A stretch of 32,754 nucleotides of DNA from assembly GCA_027687465.1 (NCBI GenBank), contig JAQCQR010000025.1:1-32754 (forward strand), in the 5' to 3' direction. The translations under genes and the position numbers were made by a program. Below, piece after piece: positions 23,352 to 31,552 of this stretch. The notes beneath the pieces were generated by a model. The model ran no database searches, was not told the origin of the DNA, and saw only the letters and a program-made list of their open reading frames with translations. Source of the stretch: Coriobacteriaceae bacterium AF08-21 (GTDB taxonomy: Bacteria > Actinomycetota > Coriobacteriia > Coriobacteriales > Coriobacteriaceae). Position 1 is the stretch's first letter, and every line of letters begins with the position of its first letter.

Positions 23352-23390
23352 AAGGCGCGCCGTCTGAATCAACTGCAGACAGCGCGCCTT
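23352..23390. terminator. Bidirectional terminator
   Basis: AAGGCGCGC (23352-23360) pairs with GCGCGCCTT (23382-23390), with an inner GTCTG/CAGAC stem. On the minus strand the stem is followed by a TTTTT tract, serving the antiporter gene; on the plus strand it closes the SDR gene with a weaker T-rich tail. Confidence 0.8.
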
Positions 23391-23404
23391 CTCCTGTTAT
23401 GAAA

Positions 23405-23577
23405 GGGAAACTATGTCCCAGTATTTCGGATCAGAACGGGGCACGGTTTCCCCCAGGACCTCCTTGCGGAAACTGCATCCCACTCTGAGCGCCCATTCCG
23501 GGACACAGCTTCCCAACGGCCCCCGTTTCGGAAACCACATCCCGTTCCGAGCCTTCAAAGCGGGACGCGGCTTCCCC
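23405..23577. repeat. Six-unit alternating inverted repeat array
   Basis: Six related cores of about 15-17 bp begin at 23405, 23437, 23467, 23499, 23529 and 23561, spaced 32, 30, 32, 30 and 32 bp. Units 1, 3 and 5 read like CGGAAACTGCATCCC; units 2, 4 and 6 read like CGGGACACAGCTTCCC, which is the diverged reverse complement of the former. The higher-order period is 62 bp. Spacers differ. The array lies in the convergent gap between the SDR and the antiporter. Confidence 0.8.
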
Positions 23578-23590
23578 GAGAAAGTATCGA

Positions 23591-25153
23591 CTACTTACCG
23601 TCGTCGTCTTCGGCTTCTTCGCGCGCATAGAGCTCCAGCATGCGGCGGCGGTATTCGCGCACAGCGAGCTTGGCGCGCTCCAGGCGGCGGCGCTCACGCG
23701 GAGTCAGCTCGGACGGGTCGACCTCGTCTCCATAGGTCTTATCGGCAAGCAGGTGCGCCGCGTCCACGATGCGGGCATCGATGTGGCCGCTCGCCGCCTC
23801 GGCGGAAAGACGCTCGGCAATCGTATCGAGCGTAGGCAGGCCCTCGAATACGCGACCATGGCCATGCGAGGTCAGCAGCTCGTGCTCGCGCGCGAGCAAG
23901 CTCGCTAGGTCGTGGTGGGCGCGCAAGATGTCGAGCGCATCGGATGGATGCTCGGCAACCTCTGCCACGGCGGCGACCGGTGCGGCATCCACCACGCGGT
24001 AGAAGAGCTGCGCGAGCAATGGCATCAAGAACACCGTGATGGCACCGGCGGCAACCATGACCGACGCAATATCTTGCGACAGCGCGCCCGCGTTGACGGC
24101 AACGCTCGTAACGGCAACGATGATCGGCAGCGCCGTGGTGCAGTACAGGGCCACGGTAATGCGACCATACGCCGACACATCGCGCGTCGCAGGACAAATG
24201 CTCATGGAAATAAGAATGGGCACGGCACGAATAATCAACAACGCCACGATAAAGCCCACGAGCAGACCCGGGCGCGACGCCACGGCCGTCAGATCGATCT
24301 TTGCGCCCGATACGGTAAAGAACACCGGAATCAAAAAACCGTAGGCCAGACCGTCGAGCTTGGTCTCGAGCGTATGGTTGCCCTCGGGGATGATATAGCG
24401 CAGGACAAAGCCGGCGGCAAAAGAACCCAACACGATGTCGAGATCAAAGACAGCCGAGAATGCCACGAGCGTGACCAGGATGAGCACCGTCAGGCGCACG
24501 AAGGTCTGCGACGTGGTATCGGCGCGCTCCTCAACAAATGCAAAGAAGCGGCTGCCGACGCGCTTGGAGCGGCTCGGGACCACGGCCAGCAACACGCAAA
24601 CCACCGCAAACAAGCCAAGGATAACGAGCGTTTGGATGCCAGTGCGGGCAGACAACAGCACCGACATGGCGAGCACGGGACCGAGCTCGCCCCAAGTGCC
24701 ATACGCGAGAATCGAGTCGCCCACGCGCGTGCCGGTGAGCGAGCGCTCACGCATGATGGGCACAAGCGTACCGAGCGCCGTCGAAGTGAGGGCAAGCGTC
24801 ACGGCGATACCGTCGAAATGACTGACTGAGAACCACGGGGTAAAGCGCACGGCAAGCCAGGCGATACCAAACGTGACGACCCACGTCGCCAAGCCGTAGC
24901 GCCCCTCGACGCCCGTGATGCTCTTGGGGTCGATCTCAAAGCCGGCAAGCAGGAACAAAAAGGCCAGGCCCAGCTCGGACACAAGCGAGACCTCAGCATC
25001 TACATGGATGACGCCGAGCATATGGGGTCCCAGTACCGCGCCGAGCACGAGCAAAAAGACCGTCTCGGGAACGGGTTTTCCGGGAATCGCCGAGGCGATA
25101 AAAGGACTCGCAAAGGCCACGAGTGCGATGATGGCGAGCGAAATGAATGCCAT
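23591..25153 (-). CDS. CPA2-family cation/proton antiporter
   Basis: A 520-residue membrane protein of the Na+/H+ exchanger fold, with about twelve hydrophobic segments in residues 1-390 and a charged cytoplasmic tail of about 130 residues rich in Arg, Glu and Ala that ends in EEAEDDDGK. Conserved features include LFLLAGFEIDPKSI and ALTSTALGTLVP. At the usual site of the acidic ion-binding motif (around residue 155) the sequence is GTWGELGPV, with a glutamate rather than the common aspartate. AAAGG precedes the ATG. Whether it moves Na+ or K+ cannot be told. It is monocistronic and convergent with the SDR gene. Confidence 0.88.
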   Translation of the reverse strand: MAFISLAIIALVAFASPFIASAIPGKPVPETVFLLVLGAVLGPHMLGVIHVDAEVSLVSELGLAFLFLLAGFEIDPKSITGVEGRYGLATWVVTFGIAWLAVRFTPWFSVSHFDGIAVTLALTSTALGTLVPIMRERSLTGTRVGDSILAYGTWGELGPVLAMSVLLSARTGIQTLVILGLFAVVCVLLAVVPSRSKRVGSRFFAFVEERADTTSQTFVRLTVLILVTLVAFSAVFDLDIVLGSFAAGFVLRYIIPEGNHTLETKLDGLAYGFLIPVFFTVSGAKIDLTAVASRPGLLVGFIVALLIIRAVPILISMSICPATRDVSAYGRITVALYCTTALPIIVAVTSVAVNAGALSQDIASVMVAAGAITVFLMPLLAQLFYRVVDAAPVAAVAEVAEHPSDALDILRAHHDLASLLAREHELLTSHGHGRVFEGLPTLDTIAERLSAEAASGHIDARIVDAAHLLADKTYGDEVDPSELTPRERRRLERAKLAVREYRRRMLELYAREEAEDDDGK

Positions 25154-25222
25154 GTGATGCCTTTCTCTTGTTTGCGCTTCACTGTAGCACCCTCGCCGTC
25201 CTCAACGCGCCGCGAGCTGTCG

Positions 25223-25228
25223 TATCAT
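25223..25228 (+). promoter_or_regulatory. Candidate -10 for purL
   Basis: TATCAT on the plus strand about 110 nt before the purL start; the -35 is poor. The roughly 100-nt leader shows no clear purine riboswitch core. Confidence 0.35.
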
Positions 25229-25337
25229 AGTGAGGTTTACAAACATGTGGCTCAAGGCGACCGCAGGGCAGACCCCGCAAACCGACCGCTGCCGCATACC
25301 GTACCGTACGCCCAACCGATCAGGAAGGCAGGAACCA

Positions 25338-28300
25338 ATGGTCTCTCGTATCTACGTGGAGAAGAAACCCGGGTTCGACGTCGAGGCTCAGCAGCTCAAG
25401 GGCGAGCTGACCGAAATCCTCGGCATCAAGGGCATCGAGGCCCTGAGGATTATCAACCGCTACGACGTCGAGGGCATCGACAAGGAGCTTTTCCGGTCCT
25501 GCGTGCCGACCGTCTTTAGCGAGCCCCAGGTCGATGTGACCTACGACGAGCTCCCCGCAAGCGATGACGCCGTCTTTGCCGTCGAATTCCTGCCTGGCCA
25601 GTTTGACCAGCGCGCCGACTCCGCCAGCGAGTGCGTGCAGCTCATCAGCCAGGGCGAGCGCCCCGCCGTGCGCTCCGCCAAGGTCTATATGATCTCGGGC
25701 GCTCTGGACGAGGCCGCCATTGATGCCATCAAGCACTACGTGGTGAACCCCGTCGAGGCGCGTATCGCCTCGCTCGACCTGCCCGAGACGCTGTACATGG
25801 AGACCCCCGAGCCCCAGCCCGTCGAGGTGCTCGACGGTTTCCGCGAGCTCGACGAAGCCGGCCTTGCCGCCTTTATTTCCGAGCGCGGCCTTGCCATGGA
25901 CGAGGCGGACATCGCCTTCTGCCAGCAGTACTTCCGCGATGAGGATCGCGACCCCACCATCACCGAGATCCGCGTGATCGACACCTACTGGTCCGATCAC
26001 TGCCGCCACACCACCTTCGGCACCGTCCTGGACGACGTGACGATCGACGACGCCGTGGTGCAGCAGGCCTTCGACCGCTACATGGAGATGCGCCACGAAC
26101 TCGGTCGCGACACCAAGCCCGTCTGCCTCATGGACATGGGCACCATCGGCGCCAAGTACCTCAAGAAGACCGGCGTCATGACCGATGTCGACGAGTCCGA
26201 GGAGATCAACGCCTGCACCGTCAAGGTGAAGGTCGATGTCGACGGCGAGGACCAGGACTGGCTGTTCCTCTTTAAGAACGAGACCCACAACCACCCGACC
26301 GAGATCGAGCCCTTCGGTGGTGCCGCCACCTGCGTGGGCGGTGCCATCCGCGACCCGCTGTCGGGCCGCAGCTACGTGTACCAGGCCATGCGTGTCACCG
26401 GCGCCGGCGACCCCACCGTCCCCGTGTCCGAGACGCTCGAGGGCAAGCTGCCGCAGCGTAAGCTCGTGACCACTGCTGCCGCCGGCTACTCCAGCTACGG
26501 CAACCAGATCGGCCTTGCCACCGGTCAGGTCAACGAACTCTATCACCCCGGCTACGTCGCCAAGCGCATGGAGGTCGGCGCCGTCGTGGGCGCCACCCCG
26601 GCAAACCACGTGCGTCGCGAGTGCCCCGCCCCCACCGACAAGATCATCCTGTTGGGCGGCCGCACCGGCCGTGACGGCATCGGCGGTGCCACCGGCTCCT
26701 CCAAGACCCAGAACACCGAGTCCATCGAGACATCGGGCGCCGAGGTCCAGAAGGGCAACGCCCCGGTCGAGCGCAAGCTGCAGCGCCTGTTCCGCCGCGG
26801 CGATGCCTGCCGTCTGATCAAGCGATGCAACGACTTTGGCGCCGGCGGTGTCTCGGTCGCCGTAGGCGAGCTTGCCGACGGCCTGTATGTCGACCTTGAT
26901 ACCGTGACCAAGAAGTACGACGGTCTTGACGGCACCGAGCTCGCCATCTCTGAATCCCAGGAGCGCATGGCCTGCGCCGTCGCCGACGGTGACGTCGAGG
27001 AGTTCATGGGCTACGCCGCCGAGGAGAACCTGGAGGCGACCGTTATCGCCGAGGTTACCGCCGAGCCGCGCATGCGCATGGCCTGGAACGGCGTCGCCAT
27101 CGTCGATCTGTCCCGCGAGTTCCTCAACTCCAACGGTGCGCCCAAGCACCAGGTCGCCCACGTCTGCGCCCGCAGTGTGTGGCAGCCCAGCTGGGCCGGT
27201 ACCACGCTCGCCGAGCGCATGACCTCGCTCGTCACCGACCTCAACGTCGCTTCCAACAAGGGCCTTTCCGAGCGCTTCGACTCCACCATCGGCGCCGCGA
27301 CCGTGCTCATGCCCTTTGGCGGCAAGACGCAGCTCACCCCGAGCTCGGCCATGGTTGCCAAGTTCCCCGTGGACGGCGAGACCACCACGGCGAGCGCTAT
27401 GGCATGGGGCTTCAACCCCTACCTGATGGAGGCCGACCAGTTTGCGGGCGCCTACCTGTCCGTGGTTGAGTCCATCGCCAAGCTCGTGGCTGCCGGCTTT
27501 GAGCACAAGCGTGCCTATCTCTCCTTCCAGGAGTACTTCGAGCGTCTGCGCACCGAGGCCGAGCGCTGGGGCAAGCCCATGGCAGCCGTCCTGGGCGCCC
27601 TTATGGCCCAAGTCGATCTGGGTGCCGGTGCCATCGGCGGCAAGGACTCTATGAGCGGCTCGTTTGAGGACGAGGCCGGTGAGCTCAACGTTCCGCCGAC
27701 CCTGATCAGCTTCGCTGTGGCCGTGGGCAAGGCCGCCCGTGCCGTCTCGCCCGAGTTCAAGGGTCTGACGCATCGCGTCGTGCGCATCGCCCCCGCCACC
27801 TATGGTGAGGACTACCGCCCCGACGCTCAGCAGCTGCTCGCCGCGTTTGACGCCGTCGAGGCGCTCACCGCCAACGGCGACGCCCTGGCCGTCTCCACGC
27901 CCGGCTACGGCTGCGGCGTCGAGAGCCTCTTTAAGATGTGCGTCGGCAACCAGATCGGCATCGAGCTTGCCGAGGACGTGGACGTGGAGAGCCTCTTCAC
28001 CCCGCTCTACGGCAGCTTTATCGTCGAGCTCGCCGAGGACGCCGAGCTGCCCGAGGTCGCCGACGGCGTTGTCGTCGAGCCCCTGGGTACCACCGTCGAG
28101 GGCTATGTCATCGACACCGGCTCCGAAGTCATCGAGCTCGCTGAGCTCCAGGAGGCCTGGGAGAGCGGCATCGAGGGCGTCTTCGCCTACCGCAGCACCG
28201 GCGAGACCGCCGAGGTCGAGACCATCGACTTCCGCGCCAAGGATATCCACGTGTACGGCGGCGCCAAGATCGCCCGCCCGCGCGTAATCATCCCCGTGTT

Positions 28301-29084
28301 CCCCGGCAACAACTGCGAGTACGACAGCGCCCGCGCCTTCCGTGCCGCCGGTGCCGAGGCCGACACCTTCGTGATCAACAACCTCACGCCCGAGGCCGTC
28401 GCCGAGAGCACCCACGAGCTCGCCCGCCGCATCCGTGCAAGCCAGATCGTCATGATCCCCGGTGGCTTCTCGGGCGGTGACGAGCCCGATGGCTCCGCCA
28501 AGTTCATCACGGCGTTCTTCCGCGCTCCCGAGGTCACCGAGGCAGTCCGCGACCTGCTCAAGGCCCGCGACGGCCTGATGCTGGGCATCTGCAACGGCTT
28601 CCAGGCTCTGGTCAAGCTCGGCCTGGTGCCCTACGGCGACATCGTCGACGCCACGCCCGATGCGCCCACGCTGACGTTCAACACCATCGGTCGCCATCAG
28701 AGCCGCCTGGTGCGCACCCGCATCTCGTCCAACCTGTCCCCGTGGCTGTCGCAGTGCAGCCTCGACGACCCCTACACCGTCGCCATCAGCCACGGCGAGG
28801 GCCGCTTTGTCGCCAACGACGAGGTGCTCGCCCAGCTGATCGCCAACGGCCAGGTCGCCACGCAGTACGTGGGCGAGGACGGCAAGCCGAGCATGGACCT
28901 TTCCATCAACCCCAACGGCTCCGCACTTGCCATCGAGGGCATCACGAGCCCCGACGGCCGCGTCCTGGGCAAGATGGGCCATGCCGAGCGTCGCGGCGAC
29001 AACCTGTACCGCAACGTGCCCGAGCATGTCCCCGGCGACAAGTTCATGCCGATCTTTGAGAGCGGCGTAGCCTACTTCGCTTAA
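25338..29084 (+). CDS. purL: Phosphoribosylformylglycinamidine synthase, single chain
   Basis: Fourth step of purine synthesis: FGAR + glutamine + ATP to FGAM. The 1248-residue chain joins all parts. An N-terminal PurS-like domain is followed by synthetase domains with TYWSDHCRHTTFG, FKNETHNHPTEIEPFGGAATCVGG and GGRTGRDGIGGAT, then a C-terminal class I glutaminase with FPGNNCEYD, IPGGFSGGDE, the nucleophile Cys in LGICNGFQ and the SHGEGRF His/Glu pair. The form resembles the single-chain clade found in Clostridia and Coriobacteria. ATG 25338 has an AGGA site and matches the family N-terminus; an upstream frame to 25230 does not. No other pur genes are nearby. Codon use is strongly C-ending, as in hom. 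Confidence 0.97.
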   Translation: MVSRIYVEKKPGFDVEAQQLKGELTEILGIKGIEALRIINRYDVEGIDKELFRSCVPTVFSEPQVDVTYDELPASDDAVFAVEFLPGQFDQRADSASECVQLISQGERPAVRSAKVYMISGALDEAAIDAIKHYVVNPVEARIASLDLPETLYMETPEPQPVEVLDGFRELDEAGLAAFISERGLAMDEADIAFCQQYFRDEDRDPTITEIRVIDTYWSDHCRHTTFGTVLDDVTIDDAVVQQAFDRYMEMRHELGRDTKPVCLMDMGTIGAKYLKKTGVMTDVDESEEINACTVKVKVDVDGEDQDWLFLFKNETHNHPTEIEPFGGAATCVGGAIRDPLSGRSYVYQAMRVTGAGDPTVPVSETLEGKLPQRKLVTTAAAGYSSYGNQIGLATGQVNELYHPGYVAKRMEVGAVVGATPANHVRRECPAPTDKIILLGGRTGRDGIGGATGSSKTQNTESIETSGAEVQKGNAPVERKLQRLFRRGDACRLIKRCNDFGAGGVSVAVGELADGLYVDLDTVTKKYDGLDGTELAISESQERMACAVADGDVEEFMGYAAEENLEATVIAEVTAEPRMRMAWNGVAIVDLSREFLNSNGAPKHQVAHVCARSVWQPSWAGTTLAERMTSLVTDLNVASNKGLSERFDSTIGAATVLMPFGGKTQLTPSSAMVAKFPVDGETTTASAMAWGFNPYLMEADQFAGAYLSVVESIAKLVAAGFEHKRAYLSFQEYFERLRTEAERWGKPMAAVLGALMAQVDLGAGAIGGKDSMSGSFEDEAGELNVPPTLISFAVAVGKAARAVSPEFKGLTHRVVRIAPATYGEDYRPDAQQLLAAFDAVEALTANGDALAVSTPGYGCGVESLFKMCVGNQIGIELAEDVDVESLFTPLYGSFIVELAEDAELPEVADGVVVEPLGTTVEGYVIDTGSEVIELAELQEAWESGIEGVFAYRSTGETAEVETIDFRAKDIHVYGGAKIARPRVIIPVFPGNNCEYDSARAFRAAGAEADTFVINNLTPEAVAESTHELARRIRASQIVMIPGGFSGGDEPDGSAKFITAFFRAPEVTEAVRDLLKARDGLMLGICNGFQALVKLGLVPYGDIVDATPDAPTLTFNTIGRHQSRLVRTRISSNLSPWLSQCSLDDPYTVAISHGEGRFVANDEVLAQLIANGQVATQYVGEDGKPSMDLSINPNGSALAIEGITSPDGRVLGKMGHAERRGDNLYRNVPEHVPGDKFMPIFESGVAYFA

Positions 29085-29121
29085 AGCTTTCCCATCGGGT
29101 ACAATCCCCTCGGGTAACAAC

Positions 29122-29158
29122 ACCCGCCACCGGCACACCCGGTGGCGGGTTCTTTTTT
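29122..29158 (+). terminator. purL terminator
   Basis: A perfect 12-bp stem ACCCGCCACCGG/CCGGTGGCGGGT (29122-29133 and 29139-29150) followed by TCTTTTTT, about 38 nt after the purL stop. Confidence 0.93.
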
Positions 29159-29183
29159 GCTTCGCGCATACAGGAAGGACACC

Positions 29184-30119
29184 ATGGAAAGCCGCAAGCC
29201 GTATCTCGCCACCCTGCCCGGACTCATCCTGGGCTGCCTTGTTTGTTGCGCGCTCTGGGGGTCGGCCTTTCCCTGCATCAAGATCGGCTACGCACTCTTT
29301 GGTATCCCGGCGCACGATAGCGCCTCGCAGCTGCTCTTTGCGGGCTTGCGCTTCACGCTTGCCGGCGCCCTGGTTATCGTTGGGATGAGTGCGGCCCAAC
29401 GCCGCCCCCTCATTCCGCAGGCTCGCGACATCAAGCCCATCTTTGTCTTGTCGCTCTTCCAGACTATCGGGCAGTACTTCTTTTTCTATCTGGGCCTCTC
29501 GCGCGCCAGCGCCATGTCGAGCTCCATCATCGAGGCCAGCGCCAACTTCCTCGCAATCCTCTTTGCCGCCCTGGCATTTCACACCGAGAAGCTCAATACG
29601 GCCAAGGTGCTTGGCTGTGCGCTGGGCTTTGCCGGCGTCGCGCTCGTCAACCTCTCGGGCGCAGATGGCACCTTTGGCTTCAGGCTCGATGGCGAGGGCT
29701 TTATCCTAGCCTCCACTGTCGCGGGTGCTCTTTCGACCTGCCTGATCGGCATCTTCTCGCGCAAGCACGACGGCGTCTTGCTTGCCGGGTGGCAGTTCTT
29801 GGTCGGCGGCCTGGTCCTCACCGCCATCGGCTTTTTGATGGGTGGCGCGCTCTCCCCCACGGCGATTGTCCCCGCCATCGTGCTCATCATCTACATGGCG
29901 CTTATCTCCGCGGTCGCCTACTCGCTGTGGTCGCGCCTGCTTGCCGTCAACCCCGTCAGCCGCGTCTCGGTCTTTGGGTTTATGAACCCGGTCTTTGGCG
30001 TACTGCTGAGCGCACTGCTGCTTGGCGAGGGCGCCGGCACGAGCCCCGTTACCGTCATCGTTGCCCTGCTCTTGGTCTGCAGCGGCATCATCATCGTCAA
30101 CAAACCCAAAAAAGCCTAG
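29184..30119 (+). CDS. EamA-family (DMT) transporter
   Basis: A 311-residue membrane protein with ten hydrophobic segments arranged as two EamA repeats (about 15-150 and 165-305). It has the ALWGSAFPCIKIGY start typical of drug/metabolite exporters and a second-repeat motif SRVSVFGFMNPVFGVLLSALLLGE. Members export amino acids or metabolites; the substrate is not identifiable. GGAAGG lies 6 nt before ATG 29184, which I prefer to an upstream frame start at 29142 inside the purL terminator. Confidence 0.9.
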   Translation: MESRKPYLATLPGLILGCLVCCALWGSAFPCIKIGYALFGIPAHDSASQLLFAGLRFTLAGALVIVGMSAAQRRPLIPQARDIKPIFVLSLFQTIGQYFFFYLGLSRASAMSSSIIEASANFLAILFAALAFHTEKLNTAKVLGCALGFAGVALVNLSGADGTFGFRLDGEGFILASTVAGALSTCLIGIFSRKHDGVLLAGWQFLVGGLVLTAIGFLMGGALSPTAIVPAIVLIIYMALISAVAYSLWSRLLAVNPVSRVSVFGFMNPVFGVLLSALLLGEGAGTSPVTVIVALLLVCSGIIIVNKPKKA

Positions 30120-30194
30120 CGAACTGCCCTTATTTAGCAGAGAGATTCACATACTTTAGTTTAATGGAGTACATCGGTGAGCTGAAGGCCACCA

Positions 30195-30219
30195 CGCACG
30201 CAAGCGTGCGCCCCTTTTT
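30195..30219 (+). terminator. Terminator after the EamA gene
   Basis: CGCACG/CGTGCG stem (30195-30200 and 30205-30210, loop CAAG) followed by CCCCTTTTT. It overlaps the edge of the convergent GGDEF gene's stop. The 100 nt from 30120 otherwise show nothing functional. Confidence 0.75.
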
Positions 30220-31371
30220 CTAGCGTATCTGGACGCCGGCTTTCTTTTTCTCGGCCTTGACGCGGTAGAGCTCCGCATCGGCAGCGCGAAGCAAGTCTTG
30301 CCAGGTATCGACACCGTCACCGACCCGTGCGTAGCCGATGGACATCCGCAACAGATACGGCACGTCGGCACGTGCGAGCTCATCGTTGATTGCCGCACAC
30401 AGGCTTATGATGTCCTGCTCCGCCGTCGCCTTTTGGAGCACCACGAACTCATCGCCGCCATAACGTGCGATAAAGCCGCCAGACGCCGAGCAGACTTCTT
30501 TGAGCGCAGCGGATATGACCTGAAGAGCGTGGTCGCCCTCCACATGCCCATAGCGATCGTTAATCTGCTTAAAGCCGTCGGCGTCCATCATAAGCAGATA
30601 TACATCTTCGGCCTGATCCACATTTGAGAAGAGCGACAGCATATAGGTCTCAAAACGGTTGCGATTGTTAAGTCCAGTCAACGGGTCGGTCGAGATGAGC
30701 TGCTCCTGGTAGATGATGTAAAGCAGCAGCATGCTAATCATTATGCCGACACAAAGGCCGGGCACCGAGTATACGACCTGAAAGGTACCGCCCACCAGGG
30801 CCGGAATGGCGAAAAATGCCAAGGTTCGATAGATGGCCTTCGTCTGCAGGCTCTCGACCCTGCGAGATTGCACAAACGCATGCAGGGACGTATGTATAAC
30901 GTAACAGTAGCTGACGATGGGCTGGATCATATAGGCAAAGCCGCGACGATACACGCCCTGCGAATCGATATAGAACAGGGCGTGCGTCCAGTAACTGGTA
31001 AACGCCAGCACGACCACCAGAGCCGTAGGCAACGCTACAAGCACCACCCTATAGCGCGAGGTCAAAAGACGAGAACCCTGCACCGTCTCGGAATAGATAA
31101 ACCAAATGAGACACGCGATAGCAAAGAGCGAAAACGAAACCGCGTTGGAAATCCAGTTGGCAGCAATGCCCAACGTGCCGTCCACACCGTCCGAAAGCGT
31201 CCAGATCATATCGAATAATATGTACGCGGCAGAGGTGTAGCCAAGCATGCTAAACAATAGCTGCTGGGTGCTCGAGAACAAGGAGCAACGACTTCGCACG
31301 GCAAGCCCGATAAGAACAATCATGCATAGCACGAATATCTCAATCTTGAGTGCCTTAACCACTAGCGCCAT
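30220..31371 (-). CDS. Membrane-bound diguanylate cyclase (GGDEF)
   Basis: Makes cyclic di-GMP from two GTP. The N-terminal about 215 residues contain seven or eight hydrophobic segments with no recognised sensor name; residues about 215-383 are a GGDEF domain with DPLTGLNNRNRFE, the metal-binding aspartate in MMDADGFKQINDRYGH and an intact signature RYGGDEFVV. The allosteric RxxD inhibition site is missing (ASGG at that place). ATG 31371 is preceded by GAAGGG with almost no spacing, so a GTG at 31362 or an upstream TTG at 31404 may be used instead. It is monocistronic; EAL or HD-GYP partners are not in the window. Confidence 0.9.
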   Translation of the reverse strand: MALVVKALKIEIFVLCMIVLIGLAVRSRCSLFSSTQQLLFSMLGYTSAAYILFDMIWTLSDGVDGTLGIAANWISNAVSFSLFAIACLIWFIYSETVQGSRLLTSRYRVVLVALPTALVVVLAFTSYWTHALFYIDSQGVYRRGFAYMIQPIVSYCYVIHTSLHAFVQSRRVESLQTKAIYRTLAFFAIPALVGGTFQVVYSVPGLCVGIMISMLLLYIIYQEQLISTDPLTGLNNRNRFETYMLSLFSNVDQAEDVYLLMMDADGFKQINDRYGHVEGDHALQVISAALKEVCSASGGFIARYGGDEFVVLQKATAEQDIISLCAAINDELARADVPYLLRMSIGYARVGDGVDTWQDLLRAADAELYRVKAEKKKAGVQIR

Positions 31372-31425
31372 CCCTTCAATACCCAAGTGGTCAGAATCGC
31401 CCAATTCGAATCAGGGCAATAAACA

Positions 31426-31452
31426 CCCCTTTACTCCGCAGGGGTAAAGGGG
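31426..31452 (-). terminator. Candidate terminator after the KdgT-type gene
   Basis: CCCCTTTAC/GTAAAGGGG, a perfect 9-bp stem with a 9-nt loop, followed on the minus strand by TGTTTATT. It lies about 100 nt past the permease stop and before the GGDEF gene. Confidence 0.55.
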
Positions 31453-31463
31453 ATAATAGCAGA

Positions 31464-31503
31464 GCGCCCGAACATCACTGCAAAACAGTTTCTGTTCGGG
31501 CGC
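31464..31503. repeat. 11-bp dyad in the GGDEF/permease gap
   Basis: GCGCCCGAACA (31464-31474) and TGTTCGGGCGC (31493-31503) are perfectly complementary around an 18-nt centre that contains an ACTG/CAGT mini-stem. There is no T-tract on either side. It may assist termination after the permease or be a regulator site before the GGDEF gene. Confidence 0.55.
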
Positions 31504-31552
31504 CCATACGGCGCGAATTGCACACGCCGGCATCATTGATGGGTATCGATTG

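Noticed and set aside
23405..23577. CRISPR array
   Set aside because: The cores are short, diverged and alternate in orientation, and no cas genes are nearby; CRISPR repeats are direct and nearly identical.
25154..25337. Purine riboswitch upstream of purL
   Set aside because: No conserved three-way-junction core or terminator is visible in the leader.
25320..29582. A 1420-codon open frame on the minus strand opposite purL
   Set aside because: It is a by-product of the strong G/C-ending codon bias of purL; it has no ribosome-binding site, low-complexity Gly/Val/Ala/Asp composition and no recognisable domain.
30164..30223. A 19-codon plus-strand frame beginning MEYIGELKATTH
   Set aside because: It has no ribosome-binding site and its second half is the terminator stem of the EamA gene.
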